From NCBI RefSeq assembly GCF_000622225.1, contig NZ_JHWD01000016.1:54445-118444 (forward strand): a DNA stretch of 64,000 bases, written 5' to 3'. Position numbers and translations under genes: made by a program. The stretch comes from Roseomonas mucosa ATCC BAA-692 (GTDB lineage Bacteria; Pseudomonadota; Alphaproteobacteria; Acetobacterales; Acetobacteraceae). Every line of letters starts with the position of its first letter. Position 1 is the stretch's first letter. This document shows positions 1 through 8,134 of the stretch, in pieces. Under the pieces are notes generated by a model. That model was not told the DNA's origin, did no database searches, and worked only from the letters and a program-made list of their open reading frames with translations.

Positions 1-645
1 TCCCGCGCCTATGACAGCTTCACGCGGCATCTGCTCGCGCGCGACCTGCGCGCGGGCCAGTTCATCTCCCAGCGGGAACTGGTGGAGATGACGCAGCTTC
101 CGCTCGCGGCGATCCGGGAGATGATCCCGCGCCTGGAGGCGGAGGGGCTGGTCCGCACCGTGCCCAATCGCGGCATGCAGATCCCCCATGTCGATCTGGG
201 CCTGATCCGGGAAGCCTTCCAGCTCCGCCTCTTCCTGGAGCGGGAGGCCGTGGCGAGCTTCACCCGCACAGCCAGCGACGAGACGATCGCGGCGCTGGAG
301 AGCGAGCATCAGGCCATCATCGGCGAGTGCCGGGCGGCCGCCGCGAGCGGCGGGATCACCACCGCGCATGTGCAGCACGCCCAGGACATCGACTGGAGCC
401 TTCACACCAGCATCATCAATGCCCTGAACAACTCCATCATCGCCGACATCTACCGCGTCAACTCCATCAAGATCCGCTTGATCAAGCAGGAGCAGACCCG
501 GCTGAACGAGACCGTCCTGCTGCCAACCATGGAGGAGCATCTCGCGGTCATCGCCGCCATCCGGTCGCGCGACCCGCAGCAGGCCGCGGATGCCATGGGC
601 GAGCATGTGAACAGCGCCCGCGACCGTGCCATGGGGTTGCGCTAA
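1..645 (+). CDS. GntR-family (FCD) transcriptional regulator, 5' end outside window
   Basis: The reading frame is open from base 1, so the start lies upstream and 214 residues are visible. The first 65 or so residues give the rest of a winged helix-turn-helix. An all-helical FCD effector domain follows, beginning around REAFQLRLFLEREA. Its usual metal/ligand residues are present: Asp and His in DIDWSLH, a His in MEEHLAVI and a His in MGEHVNS. Proteins of this family are usually repressors of organic-acid catabolic genes and release DNA on binding a carboxylate. The target is not visible because the upstream neighbour is missing. The gene converges on the IlvX-like gene across a spacer with a hairpin and a repeat element. 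Confidence 0.88.
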   Translation, partial: SRAYDSFTRHLLARDLRAGQFISQRELVEMTQLPLAAIREMIPRLEAEGLVRTVPNRGMQIPHVDLGLIREAFQLRLFLEREAVASFTRTASDETIAALESEHQAIIGECRAAAASGGITTAHVQHAQDIDWSLHTSIINALNNSIIADIYRVNSIKIRLIKQEQTRLNETVLLPTMEEHLAVIAAIRSRDPQQAADAMGEHVNSARDRAMGLR

Positions 646-696
646 GGGCTTGGCGCAGGCCGCAGCAGACGCGGCTTGCTTCCGCACCGCCGCCGC

Positions 697-902
697 GCTA
701 TAGGAATATAATCAACACCATCGCCGCACGATCCGCTGTGCCTCCATCAGCACCGTCGGATCTCATCCCCTTCGAATGGACGGCGGGGCCAGGCCTCGCA
801 TTCATCCGAAGGAATAAAGGGCTAAAACCTTAAAGTCCTAAAACCCTAAAATACGAGAACGACCCGCGTGGCGGTCCGCCGCAGCCCATGAAGGCAAAGC
901 GG
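697..902 (+). repeat. Dispersed intergenic element, copy A (20-mer plus octamer array)
   Basis: The 336-base spacer 646-981 holds no gene. It contains a 20-mer (697-716) beginning GCTATAGGAAT and ending AATCAAC. A head-to-tail array of four 8-base units of the form NCTAAAAN follows at 821-852 (GCTAAAAC, CTTAAAGT, CCTAAAAC, CCTAAAAT). A GC-rich tail to about 902 includes GCCCATGAAGG and AAGCGG. All three blocks recur in the same order and orientation at 37441-37726, with a different distance between 20-mer and array. Both copies sit between convergent genes. The function is unknown. Confidence 0.6.
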
Positions 903-942
903 CAAAGGCCACCAGCACCGCCCGGCCAGCCCCCGGGAACCT

Positions 943-964
943 GCCCCGGGAATCTGCCCGGGGC
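943..964. terminator. Hairpin between convergent genes
   Basis: A perfect 8-bp stem (GCCCCGGG / CCCGGGGC) with a 6-base loop ends 17 bases from the stop codon of the IlvX-like gene. There is no T-tract. It could stop transcription from either side. Confidence 0.45.
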
Positions 965-981
965 CCAGGCCGCCATCCGCA

Positions 982-2523
982 TCACACGAGCAGTTCGATC
1001 AGGAAGGGACCGTTCCGGCCGAGGCTCCCCGCCAGGAGGTCCGCCAGCCCGTCGAGGCTCTCCGTCCGGGCGGCCTCGACGCCCATCCCCTCGGCCAGCT
1101 TGACCCAGTCCAGGTCCGGGTTGCCCAGGTCGAGCATGTTCATCGCGGTCGGGCCCGGATTGGCGCCCACGCCCAGATACTCGCCCAGCAGGATCTGGTA
1201 CTTCCGGTTGGCGATGATGATGGTCGTGACCGGCAGCTTTTCCCGCGCCTGGGTCCAGAGCGACTGCAAGGTGTACATGGCCGAGCCATCCGCCTGCAGG
1301 CTGATGACGCGCCGCTGCCCGCCCGCGCCGATGGCGGCGCCGGTGGCGACGGGCATGCCGTCCCCGATCGCACCGCCGGTCAGTTGCAGCCAGTCATGCG
1401 GCGGCGCGGCATGGGTCTGGGGATAGAAACCCCGTCCATAGGACACGCTCTCGTCGGAGATGATGGCGCCCTCGGGTATCAGGGCCGCCACGGTGCGCGC
1501 CAGCCCTTCCGGCGTCGGCGCGCCGCGCACGGGCTCCGGATGCGGGCCGGGGTCCGGGATCGCGGCATGGGGAGCGCCCAGCTCCTCCGCCAAGGCCGCC
1601 AGCGCCGCCTCGGCATCCTGCTCGTGGCGGCTGAGCACATGGATCTGGGCATCCGGGGGGTAATGCGTGGAGGGCTTGCCGGGATAGGCGAAGAAGCCGA
1701 CGGGCGCCTTGGCGTTCACCAGGATCAGATGCTCGAATTCCGCCAGGGCCTGGATGGCGACGTCGGCGACATAGGGCACGCGTTCCAGTTGCGGGCGGCC
1801 ACGGCCGCGGGACACGCGGGCATTGGACATCTCACCCAGCAGCTTCGCGCCGCTGGCCTGGGCGATGCGCCAGGCCAGTTCCTGCCCCTTCTCGCCCAGC
1901 GCGCCGCCGCCGAGAAGGATCAGCACGTTCCGCTTCTCGCGCAGGATGCGCGCGACGGTCCGGACGGCCGCCGGGTCGGGCTCTGCGGCGGCGGGCACGG
2001 GCAGCGGCTCCGCCACCACGCCGCCCTCGTTCCAGGAGGCATCGGAAGGCAGGATCAGCGTGGCGATCTGCCCCGGCGCGGTGCGGGCGGCCTGCACGGC
2101 CACCGCGGCGTCCCGCCCGACATCGGCGGCGGCCGTGCTGGTGCGGACCCAGGCGGAAACGGGCCGGGCCCAGCCTTCCGTATCGGCCGTGAGCTGCGCG
2201 TCATAGGGGCGGTGATAGGTCGCCTGGTCGCCCACGACATTGACGATGCCGCTGCGGGCGCGGCGGGCGTTGTGCAGGTTGCCGAGTCCGTTCGCGAGGC
2301 CGGGACCGCAATGCAGCAGGGTGCAGGCGGGCTTCCGCGCCATGCGCCAGTAGCCGTCGGCCATGCCGGTCACGACATTCTCCTGCAATCCCAGAACGCA
2401 GCGCATGCCGGGGATCTGGTCCAGTGCCGCCACGAAATGCATCTCGCTGGTGCCCGGATTGGCGAAGCATGTGTCCACGCCCGACTGGAGCAGCGTATGG
2501 ACAAGGCTATGGGCACCATTCAT
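982..2523 (-). CDS. Acetolactate synthase large subunit-like TPP enzyme (IlvX-like)
   Basis: The protein has 513 residues and the thiamine-diphosphate enzyme layout: N-terminal PYR domain, central domain and C-terminal PP domain. The catalytic glutamate of the PYR domain is seen in GLQENVVTGMADGY (about residue 48). The cofactor motif of the PP domain reads ADG...AN instead of GDG...NN. The metal-binding Asp and the second Asn are kept. The start MNGAHSLVHTLLQSGVDTCF and the phrase FANPGTSEMHFVAALD closely resemble mycobacterial IlvX, a family with no proven substrate. Such proteins may act on 2-oxo acids, as benzoylformate decarboxylase does. It is divergent from a secreted hydrolase gene and lacks a neighbouring regulatory subunit (IlvH/N), which argues against branched-chain amino acid synthesis. 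Confidence 0.85.
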   Translation of the reverse strand: MNGAHSLVHTLLQSGVDTCFANPGTSEMHFVAALDQIPGMRCVLGLQENVVTGMADGYWRMARKPACTLLHCGPGLANGLGNLHNARRARSGIVNVVGDQATYHRPYDAQLTADTEGWARPVSAWVRTSTAAADVGRDAAVAVQAARTAPGQIATLILPSDASWNEGGVVAEPLPVPAAAEPDPAAVRTVARILREKRNVLILLGGGALGEKGQELAWRIAQASGAKLLGEMSNARVSRGRGRPQLERVPYVADVAIQALAEFEHLILVNAKAPVGFFAYPGKPSTHYPPDAQIHVLSRHEQDAEAALAALAEELGAPHAAIPDPGPHPEPVRGAPTPEGLARTVAALIPEGAIISDESVSYGRGFYPQTHAAPPHDWLQLTGGAIGDGMPVATGAAIGAGGQRRVISLQADGSAMYTLQSLWTQAREKLPVTTIIIANRKYQILLGEYLGVGANPGPTAMNMLDLGNPDLDWVKLAEGMGVEAARTESLDGLADLLAGSLGRNGPFLIELLV

Positions 2524-2737
2524 GGCGGTTCGTCTCTCCCGTGACGGTTCTGGGCGCGCAGACTGCGCGCGCCCGGCATGGGCCGCAAGGGCCCGGCCCC
2601 GGGGCGAGGCCGCGCCGTTCGCCTCCCGGCCGGCTCATCCGATGCGGGCGTGGCGGGCGGGACTTCCCCAGCCCCGCCTCCAGCCGCTAGCTTGCCAAGC
2701 CTGGGCCGCGCGTCAGAAAGCGGCTGTCGGGGAGGAT

Positions 2738-4348
2738 ATGGTGCGACCGAATCTCGGCATGGCGGGCTTTGCCCTGGCATTAGGTCTCGTCCAGCCCGTC
2801 CTGGCGCAGGCGCCACGGCCGGCGAACCCACCGCCGGTCAACCAAGGCACCACGCCGCCCGATTGCAGCATGCACGTGAATTTCGACCGCAATGCCGATC
2901 TGCCCGGCTACCGGATCGCCTCGGGCGGGCGCGACCAGTGCCTGCCCTTCATGCCCACGAACCAGCTCGTGCCGCTCGGCTACGGCCCGAACGATTTCTA
3001 CGCCCGGGAATTCACCGATGCGCGCATCCGGCAGCGTTGGGCGCAATGCCGCGAGAACGCCGCCTGCGCCGGACCGGCGCGCAAGGGCGCCGAGGGCTTC
3101 ACCAGCTTCGAGCCGCGGCGCACCGGCAGCGTCGATCCCGTGGGCCGCATCGACCAGGATGGCGAGGTGGACCTGCGCGCCATCCGCCGCCCGGTCTTCT
3201 TCGCGCGGGAGCCTTTCGCCGAGCCGATCGCCGGTGCCGAGCCGCGCACCCACACGGTCGAGTTCACCGTGCCGCGCGACAGCTACGAAAGGCTGCATCT
3301 CGGGCTGCGCGATCCCATCCGGCTGCGCGGCTGGTATCTGGACGGGCAGGGGATCGAGGACGGGACGGGCGCGCGGCGCCGCGCCCTGGTCATCATGAAC
3401 AACGGCGGCGGCAGCGAACTGACCGCCACCGACGATCCCCGCGCGACCGGCGTGGCCCGGGATGCGGAGGGCCGCTATGTCGTCGATGCCGCGGCGAAGG
3501 GGGAGGGCGAGCAACCAGGCATGCGCTACTGGCGCGGCTTCGTCTGGGCACTGAACGAGGCGGGCTTCGACGTGCTGATCACGGACCGTCGCGGCAACGG
3601 CATCTCGGGCGGCGTCAACGGCTTCAACACCGCCGAACAGGGCCGCGACATGATGCGTGAGCTGGAACAGATGGAAAGCGGCGAGGGCCTGCGCATCCTG
3701 ACGCCGCAGGGCGAGGTCCTGTCCGGCCCCGCCGCCGGCGGCAGGCTCATGGCCGGGATGAAGGCGCGGGAGATCCCGGTGGTGCTCGGCGGCTATTCGC
3801 GCGGCTCCTATGCCACGGCCTGGGCCATGCACCGCAACTTCGTGGCCGATTGCGACCGCGACCAGCCGGACCAGCCCTGCAAGCCGCCCCTGGGCTGGAG
3901 CAATATCCGTGGCGCCATCCTCTACGGCCCCAATTCGGGCGGGCTCGGCTATCGCCTGGCGGGGCACGACATGATCGAGGCAGCGCTGCGGATCGAACGC
4001 AACACCACCTACTACCCGGACTCCGAGGTCTTCGCCGGCATCGCCCAATGGCCGGGCCTGCTGATCGCGAAAGGGATCTGGGACTATGTGGAGGGGCTGG
4101 AAGGCTCACTCGACGCCTATCGGCGCGCGCGGGAGCCGAAGGAGATCTTCGTCTTCCGCGGCCCGCATCCGTTGAACACCCAGGCTCCGGAGAACATGCG
4201 CCTGGTCGGCGAGCGCATGGTCGCCTTCGCGACGGCGGCCGTGCTGGGTCGCCCGGCAGTGCAGGGCGCCACGCCTCCGGCCGATCTCAAGACCCTCGTC
4301 GCCTCCAGCCCGCCCTACTGGGAAAGCACCACGCGCCCGGTGGAGTGA
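2738..4348 (+). CDS. Secreted alpha/beta-hydrolase family protein
   Basis: The start at 2738 is chosen because GGAGG lies just before it and a clear signal peptide follows (MVRPNLGMAGFALALGL, cleaved near VLAQA). The frame is open further upstream but that part reads as antisense of the neighbour. The 536-residue protein should be exported to the periplasm. The nucleophile elbow GGYSRGS is at about residue 350-356, with the serine as likely nucleophile. A C-terminal FRGPHPL could supply the histidine, while the acid is not assigned. A stretch near residue 220 (MNNGGGSEL) may form the oxyanion region. The substrate is unknown; ester or amide hydrolysis is inferred from the fold. It ends three bases before the convergent PPC gene, so the two share a terminator region. 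Confidence 0.72.
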   Translation: MVRPNLGMAGFALALGLVQPVLAQAPRPANPPPVNQGTTPPDCSMHVNFDRNADLPGYRIASGGRDQCLPFMPTNQLVPLGYGPNDFYAREFTDARIRQRWAQCRENAACAGPARKGAEGFTSFEPRRTGSVDPVGRIDQDGEVDLRAIRRPVFFAREPFAEPIAGAEPRTHTVEFTVPRDSYERLHLGLRDPIRLRGWYLDGQGIEDGTGARRRALVIMNNGGGSELTATDDPRATGVARDAEGRYVVDAAAKGEGEQPGMRYWRGFVWALNEAGFDVLITDRRGNGISGGVNGFNTAEQGRDMMRELEQMESGEGLRILTPQGEVLSGPAAGGRLMAGMKAREIPVVLGGYSRGSYATAWAMHRNFVADCDRDQPDQPCKPPLGWSNIRGAILYGPNSGGLGYRLAGHDMIEAALRIERNTTYYPDSEVFAGIAQWPGLLIAKGIWDYVEGLEGSLDAYRRAREPKEIFVFRGPHPLNTQAPENMRLVGERMVAFATAAVLGRPAVQGATPPADLKTLVASSPPYWESTTRPVE

Positions 4349-4351
4349 CAG

Positions 4352-4744
4352 TCACGGCGCCGGCAGCCATTCCTCCAGCGTCACCTCGAAGGTCATGCAG
4401 ACCGGGTTCGCCCCCGGCACGAAGGGGCCGCCGAAGACATTCCCTTCCGTGTCGGCCACCACGCCGGTCAGGGCAGCCCGCATGGCGCCGTCCTGGCCGG
4501 ACCTCACCTCCCCCGCGATGCTGACGACCTCCACGGCCGGTCCCTGGACATGGACGTAGCGCCCGTCGAGCGTGCCGAGGCAGGCATCGTTGAGGCTGCC
4601 CAGCGCCCCGCGCACGAAGGCGTTGCGGAAGCCTTCCGCCAGGCACAGCTTCTCGACGCCGAGGACAAGGTCCTCGTTCGGCGCGATCCGCGCATAGGCG
4701 ACGCGGCCCATCTGGCCGTTCTCGACGGCGATGGCATCAGACAT
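4352..4744 (-). CDS. PPC/DUF296 domain protein, second of a pair
   Basis: The 130-residue protein is a single PPC (plant and prokaryote conserved, DUF296) domain. It has the family's alternating strands and motifs such as FVRGALGSLNDACLGTLDG and GGPFVPG. The start at 4744 is chosen because its ATG overlaps the stop of the upstream PPC gene by 8 bases, indicating translational coupling. An upstream ATG at 4795 is possible. PPC domains form trimers. In plants they accompany AT-hook DNA binding, but bacterial single-domain forms have no proven role. It is the last gene of the IclR-thiolase-ligase operon, so a metabolic or ligand-binding role linked to acyl-CoA chemistry is inferred. Confidence 0.72.
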   Translation of the reverse strand: MSDAIAVENGQMGRVAYARIAPNEDLVLGVEKLCLAEGFRNAFVRGALGSLNDACLGTLDGRYVHVQGPAVEVVSIAGEVRSGQDGAMRAALTGVVADTEGNVFGGPFVPGANPVCMTFEVTLEEWLPAP

Positions 4745-5291
4745 TCCGGGAAATCCTGTGCGGTTGCAGAAGCGGGATGTTGGTTTCCGGGTCATGGGCC
4801 TGCCGCAGCTCGAACTCGTCGAGGGAGGTCACCAGGACCGGGATCGGGATGCGGCCGACGATGCAGGCTTCCGTGACCACATGCCCGCCCTTCACCGCGC
4901 CCGATGCGGTGCGGATCGCGGCATGACAGTGCACGAGCGGCCTGTCCTGGAGACTGCGGCCCAGCGTGGCGTTGCCGAAGATCATGCAGGCCGCCCCCGC
5001 ATCGATGGGCGCGCTATAGGCGATCAACGCCTGCCCGGACGGATCGGGCGGCGCCACGCAGTATTGCAGGCTGTCGAAATAGCCTCCCAGGATGGTCGTG
5101 GAGGCGCTGCTGATGCCAGCCCCCGCCAGCGGGCGGACCAGTGCCTCGAAAAGGCTCAGCCCCGGCTGCAACACGAGCCGGATATGACGCGCGGCGCGGC
5201 CATGCAGGCTCTGGATGCGCACCGGGTTGAAACTGCCCCGGTGGTGCAGGAGCCTGGGCCTGGGGACACTGGCCGTGACGGAATATCCCAT
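4737..5291 (-). CDS. PPC/DUF296 domain protein, first of a pair
   Basis: The 184-residue protein has a PPC/DUF296-like domain in its central part (SLFEALVRPLAGAGISSAST, GGYFDSLQYC, LVHCHAAI). An N-terminal extension of about 40 residues is rich in basic residues. HCHA followed by GGHVV resembles the histidine-containing metal site reported in some bacterial PPC proteins, which suggests a bound metal but does not prove it. It lies 48 bases after the acyl-CoA ligase gene and overlaps the next PPC gene by 8 bases. The two copies are clearly different in sequence, so they may form a hetero-oligomer rather than being a recent duplication. Confidence 0.66.
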   Translation of the reverse strand: MGYSVTASVPRPRLLHHRGSFNPVRIQSLHGRAARHIRLVLQPGLSLFEALVRPLAGAGISSASTTILGGYFDSLQYCVAPPDPSGQALIAYSAPIDAGAACMIFGNATLGRSLQDRPLVHCHAAIRTASGAVKGGHVVTEACIVGRIPIPVLVTSLDEFELRQAHDPETNIPLLQPHRISRNV

Positions 5292-5339
5292 GATCGGGTT
5301 CCTTCCTGAGTCAGCCTTGCCTTCGGACGAGGTGCGGCA

Positions 5340-6968
5340 TCAGGCCGATACCGGCTGAGCGGGCTGCGCCAGGCAGCCCCGGGCCTGCAGTTCCTCCCGC
5401 ACGAGCTTCTTGGTGATCTTGCCGTAGGCGGATTTCGGCAGCTCATCCCAGAAGAAGACCCGCTTCGGCAGCTTGTAGCGGGCGATCCTGCCTTCCATCC
5501 AGGCGAGCAGTTCCTCCTCGCCCAGCGACATGCCGGGGTTGGTCACCGCCACGGCGACGCCGACCTCGCCCCAGACGCGGTCCGGCATGCCCAGCACCGC
5601 GACTTCCGCCAGAGCGGGGTGAGCCAGGAGCTTCTCCTCCACCTCCCGCGGATAGACGTTGGAACCGCCGGAGATGTACATGTCGGATGCCCGGCCGGTG
5701 ATGTAGAGGAAGCCCTCGCTGTCCTGGTGGCCGAGATCGCCGGTGCGGAACCAGCCGTTGCGGAAGGCCTTCGCATTGGCCGCCGGGTTGTCGTAGTAGC
5801 CTGCGAAAACCGCCGGGCCGCAGACACAGACCTCGCCCGTCTCGCCGGGCGGCAGCTCGCGGCCGGTGTCGTCCTGGATGGAAACCTGCATGGCGGTGCG
5901 CTCGTAACCGCAGGTGCCGATCCGGACCCCGGGGGCGTCCTCCGCCTCGTGCAGGGCAGGTGGCAGGACGGTGATGTTGCCCGTGACCTCGCCCAGCCCG
6001 AAATACTGGACCAGGACTTTGCCGAGCTTGCGCAGGGCGTGCTTCTGGTCCTCCCGGTACATCGGCGCGCCCGCATAGATGACATATCGCAGCGTGGAAC
6101 GATCGTGGGCATCCACGGCCGGATGCTCGGTCAGCAGCTTCACGATGGTCGGCACGGTGAACATGTTGCTGACATGCCAGCGTTCCACCAGTGACCAGAC
6201 TTCCTCCGGATCGAGGCGGTCGCCCGCCGGCAGCACGGTCTTCACCGCCCGCGCGACCTGGGCGAGCTGATGGATGCCCGCGCCATGCGACAGGGGCGCG
6301 ACCACCAGGGAAGCATCGTCCGGGCCCAGCCCCGGCATCAGGTCGCAGAGGTGGTTCGTGGCGACGAAGCCCATCTGGCCATGGGTGAGCACGGCCGCCT
6401 TGGGCCGCCCCGTGGTGCCGGAGGTGTAGAAGAACCAGCAGGGGTCGTCATGCTCGACATCGGCGGGCGGGAAGGGCGTGCCGAGATGCCTCTCCGCCAG
6501 CGTGTCGTAATCCTCGCCCGCTCCGTCCCCGCCGATGGAGACCACGAAGCGCAGATCCGGCGCCGCCTCACGCACCGCGGCGGCATGGTCCGGGAACTCC
6601 GCGCCGCAGAGCAGGGCCGAGGCGCCGCTGGACTCCGCCAGGTAGGCGACCTCGGCGGGGATCTGGCGGAAGTTCGTCGGCACCCAGACGGCGCCGAGGC
6701 GGAAGCAGGCGAACATGCTTTCGAAAAGCTGGTTGCAGTTGCGGGACTGCACCAGCACGCGGTCGCCCTTGCGGATTCCGCGTGCCGCCAGTGCATGGGC
6801 CACGGCGTCCACGCGCCGGTCCATCTCCGCCCAGCTCCATCGCCGCTCGCCCCAGACGAAGCCGATTTCCCCCGCATGGCGCCGGGCGGCCTGCCGCAGG
6901 AAGTGCGACAGGTTCATCACCCGCTTCGTGGCCGGCACGACGCCGCCGACGGGGGCGATGCCGCTCAC
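5340..6968 (-). CDS. Acyl-CoA synthetase (AMP-dependent ligase)
   Basis: The protein has 542 residues with the full ANL ligase signature. The P-loop FYTSGTTGRPKAA is at about residue 180. The adenylation motif YFGLGEVTGN is mid-protein. The hinge GWFRTGDLGHQDSEGFLYITGR follows, and the C-terminal catalytic lysine lies in LPKSAYGKITKK. It activates a carboxylic acid to its CoA thioester using ATP; the chain type cannot be read from sequence. Its start overlaps the thiolase stop by ATGA, so the two are translated from one message. Together they should activate and then cleave an acyl substrate under IclR control. Confidence 0.87.
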   Translation of the reverse strand: MSGIAPVGGVVPATKRVMNLSHFLRQAARRHAGEIGFVWGERRWSWAEMDRRVDAVAHALAARGIRKGDRVLVQSRNCNQLFESMFACFRLGAVWVPTNFRQIPAEVAYLAESSGASALLCGAEFPDHAAAVREAAPDLRFVVSIGGDGAGEDYDTLAERHLGTPFPPADVEHDDPCWFFYTSGTTGRPKAAVLTHGQMGFVATNHLCDLMPGLGPDDASLVVAPLSHGAGIHQLAQVARAVKTVLPAGDRLDPEEVWSLVERWHVSNMFTVPTIVKLLTEHPAVDAHDRSTLRYVIYAGAPMYREDQKHALRKLGKVLVQYFGLGEVTGNITVLPPALHEAEDAPGVRIGTCGYERTAMQVSIQDDTGRELPPGETGEVCVCGPAVFAGYYDNPAANAKAFRNGWFRTGDLGHQDSEGFLYITGRASDMYISGGSNVYPREVEEKLLAHPALAEVAVLGMPDRVWGEVGVAVAVTNPGMSLGEEELLAWMEGRIARYKLPKRVFFWDELPKSAYGKITKKLVREELQARGCLAQPAQPVSA

Positions 6969-8134
6969 GACAGGCGCTCCAGGATGGAGACGTAGTTGGC
7001 GACGGCGGCGCCCCCCATGTTGAAGACGGCGCCCCGGTCGGCGCGGGGAAGCTGCATGTCGCCCGCCCGCCCGGTCAACTGCATCGCCGCCATCACATGC
7101 ATCGAGACACCGGTGGCGCCCACCGGGTGCCCCTTGGACTTCAGCCCGCCGGAACGGTTCACCGGCAGCCGTCCGTCCGGCGCGGTGATGCCGTCCAGCG
7201 CCACGCGCGCGCCCTGGCCATGCGGCGCCAGCCCCATGGCCTCGTATTCGATCAGCTCGGCGATGGTGAAGCAGTCATGCGTCTCGACGAAGGAGAGGTC
7301 GTCCAGCCCCAGCCCCGCATCGGCGAAGGCGCGCTGCCAGGCCTGGGCACCGGCCTCGAAGCGTGTCGGATCGCGGCGCGACAGCGGCAGGTAATCGTTC
7401 ACCTGCACTGCCGCGCGGAAGCGCACCGCATTCTCCATGGCACAGGCGGTTTCCTCGTCGGCCAGGATCAGCGCCGCCGCGCCGTCGCTGACCAGGGAAC
7501 AGTCCGTACGCTTCAGCGGCCCGGCGACATAGGGGTTCTTCTCCGAGACCGCGCGGCAGAACTCGAAGCCCAGGTCGCGCCGCATCTGCGCATAGGGATT
7601 GTCCACGCCGTTGCGATGGTTCTTGGCGGCGATCGCGGCCAGCGCATCAGTCTGGTCGCCGAAGCGCTGGAAGTAGTTCTCGGCGATGCGGCCGAAGACT
7701 CCGGCAAAGCCGCCCGGGATGTCGCCTTCCTCGCGGCGATAGGAGGCACCGAGCAGGTTGTCGCCCACCTGCGGACCCGGCGTGGCGGTCATCTTCTCCA
7801 CCCCAATCACCAGGGCCAGCCGGCCGCGCCCGGCGGCGATGAAGTCGCGCGCCGCGTAGATCGCCGCGGAACCGGAAGCGCAGGCGTTCTCGCAGCGCGT
7901 CGCCGGCTTGAAGCGCAGTTCCGGCACGCTCTGCATCGGCAGCGAGGCCGGGAAATCCTGCCGGCTGAAGCCGTTGTTGAACTGGCCGACAAAGACGGCA
8001 TCCACCTCGGACGGGGCGATGCCCGCATCCGCGATGGCCGCGCCCGCCACGCGCGCGATCAGGCCTTCGGCATCCGGGTCCTCCAGCTTGCCGAAGGGGG
8101 AGTGCGCCCAGCCGACGATGCAGGCTTCAGTCAT
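6965..8134 (-). CDS. Thiolase family protein (SCP2/SCP-x type)
   Basis: The protein has 389 residues. The start MTEACIVGWAHSPFGK at 8134 overlaps the IclR gene by 8 bases. The nucleophile cysteine lies in CENACASGSAA near residue 85. The later His motifs are VETHDCFTIAEL and LKSKGHPVGATG. This arrangement is that of the non-decarboxylating SCP-x/DitF-like thiolases, not the classical FadA/PhaA type. Members cleave 3-oxoacyl-CoA or perform retro-aldol cleavage of side-chain CoA esters, often with a DUF35 partner. No DUF35 gene is present here; the operon carries two PPC proteins instead. The substrate is unknown. Confidence 0.85.
   Translation of the reverse strand: MTEACIVGWAHSPFGKLEDPDAEGLIARVAGAAIADAGIAPSEVDAVFVGQFNNGFSRQDFPASLPMQSVPELRFKPATRCENACASGSAAIYAARDFIAAGRGRLALVIGVEKMTATPGPQVGDNLLGASYRREEGDIPGGFAGVFGRIAENYFQRFGDQTDALAAIAAKNHRNGVDNPYAQMRRDLGFEFCRAVSEKNPYVAGPLKRTDCSLVSDGAAALILADEETACAMENAVRFRAAVQVNDYLPLSRRDPTRFEAGAQAWQRAFADAGLGLDDLSFVETHDCFTIAELIEYEAMGLAPHGQGARVALDGITAPDGRLPVNRSGGLKSKGHPVGATGVSMHVMAAMQLTGRAGDMQLPRADRGAVFNMGGAAVANYVSILERLS

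Noticed and set aside
821..852. Octamer units containing CCCTAAA resemble plant telomere repeats
   Set aside because: The phase is 8, not 7, there are only four degenerate units, and the surroundings are bacterial coding DNA.
2363..2737. Upstream extension of the secreted hydrolase frame
   Set aside because: It reads antisense to the IlvX-like gene start and would bury the signal peptide; GGAGG and a signal peptide support 2738.
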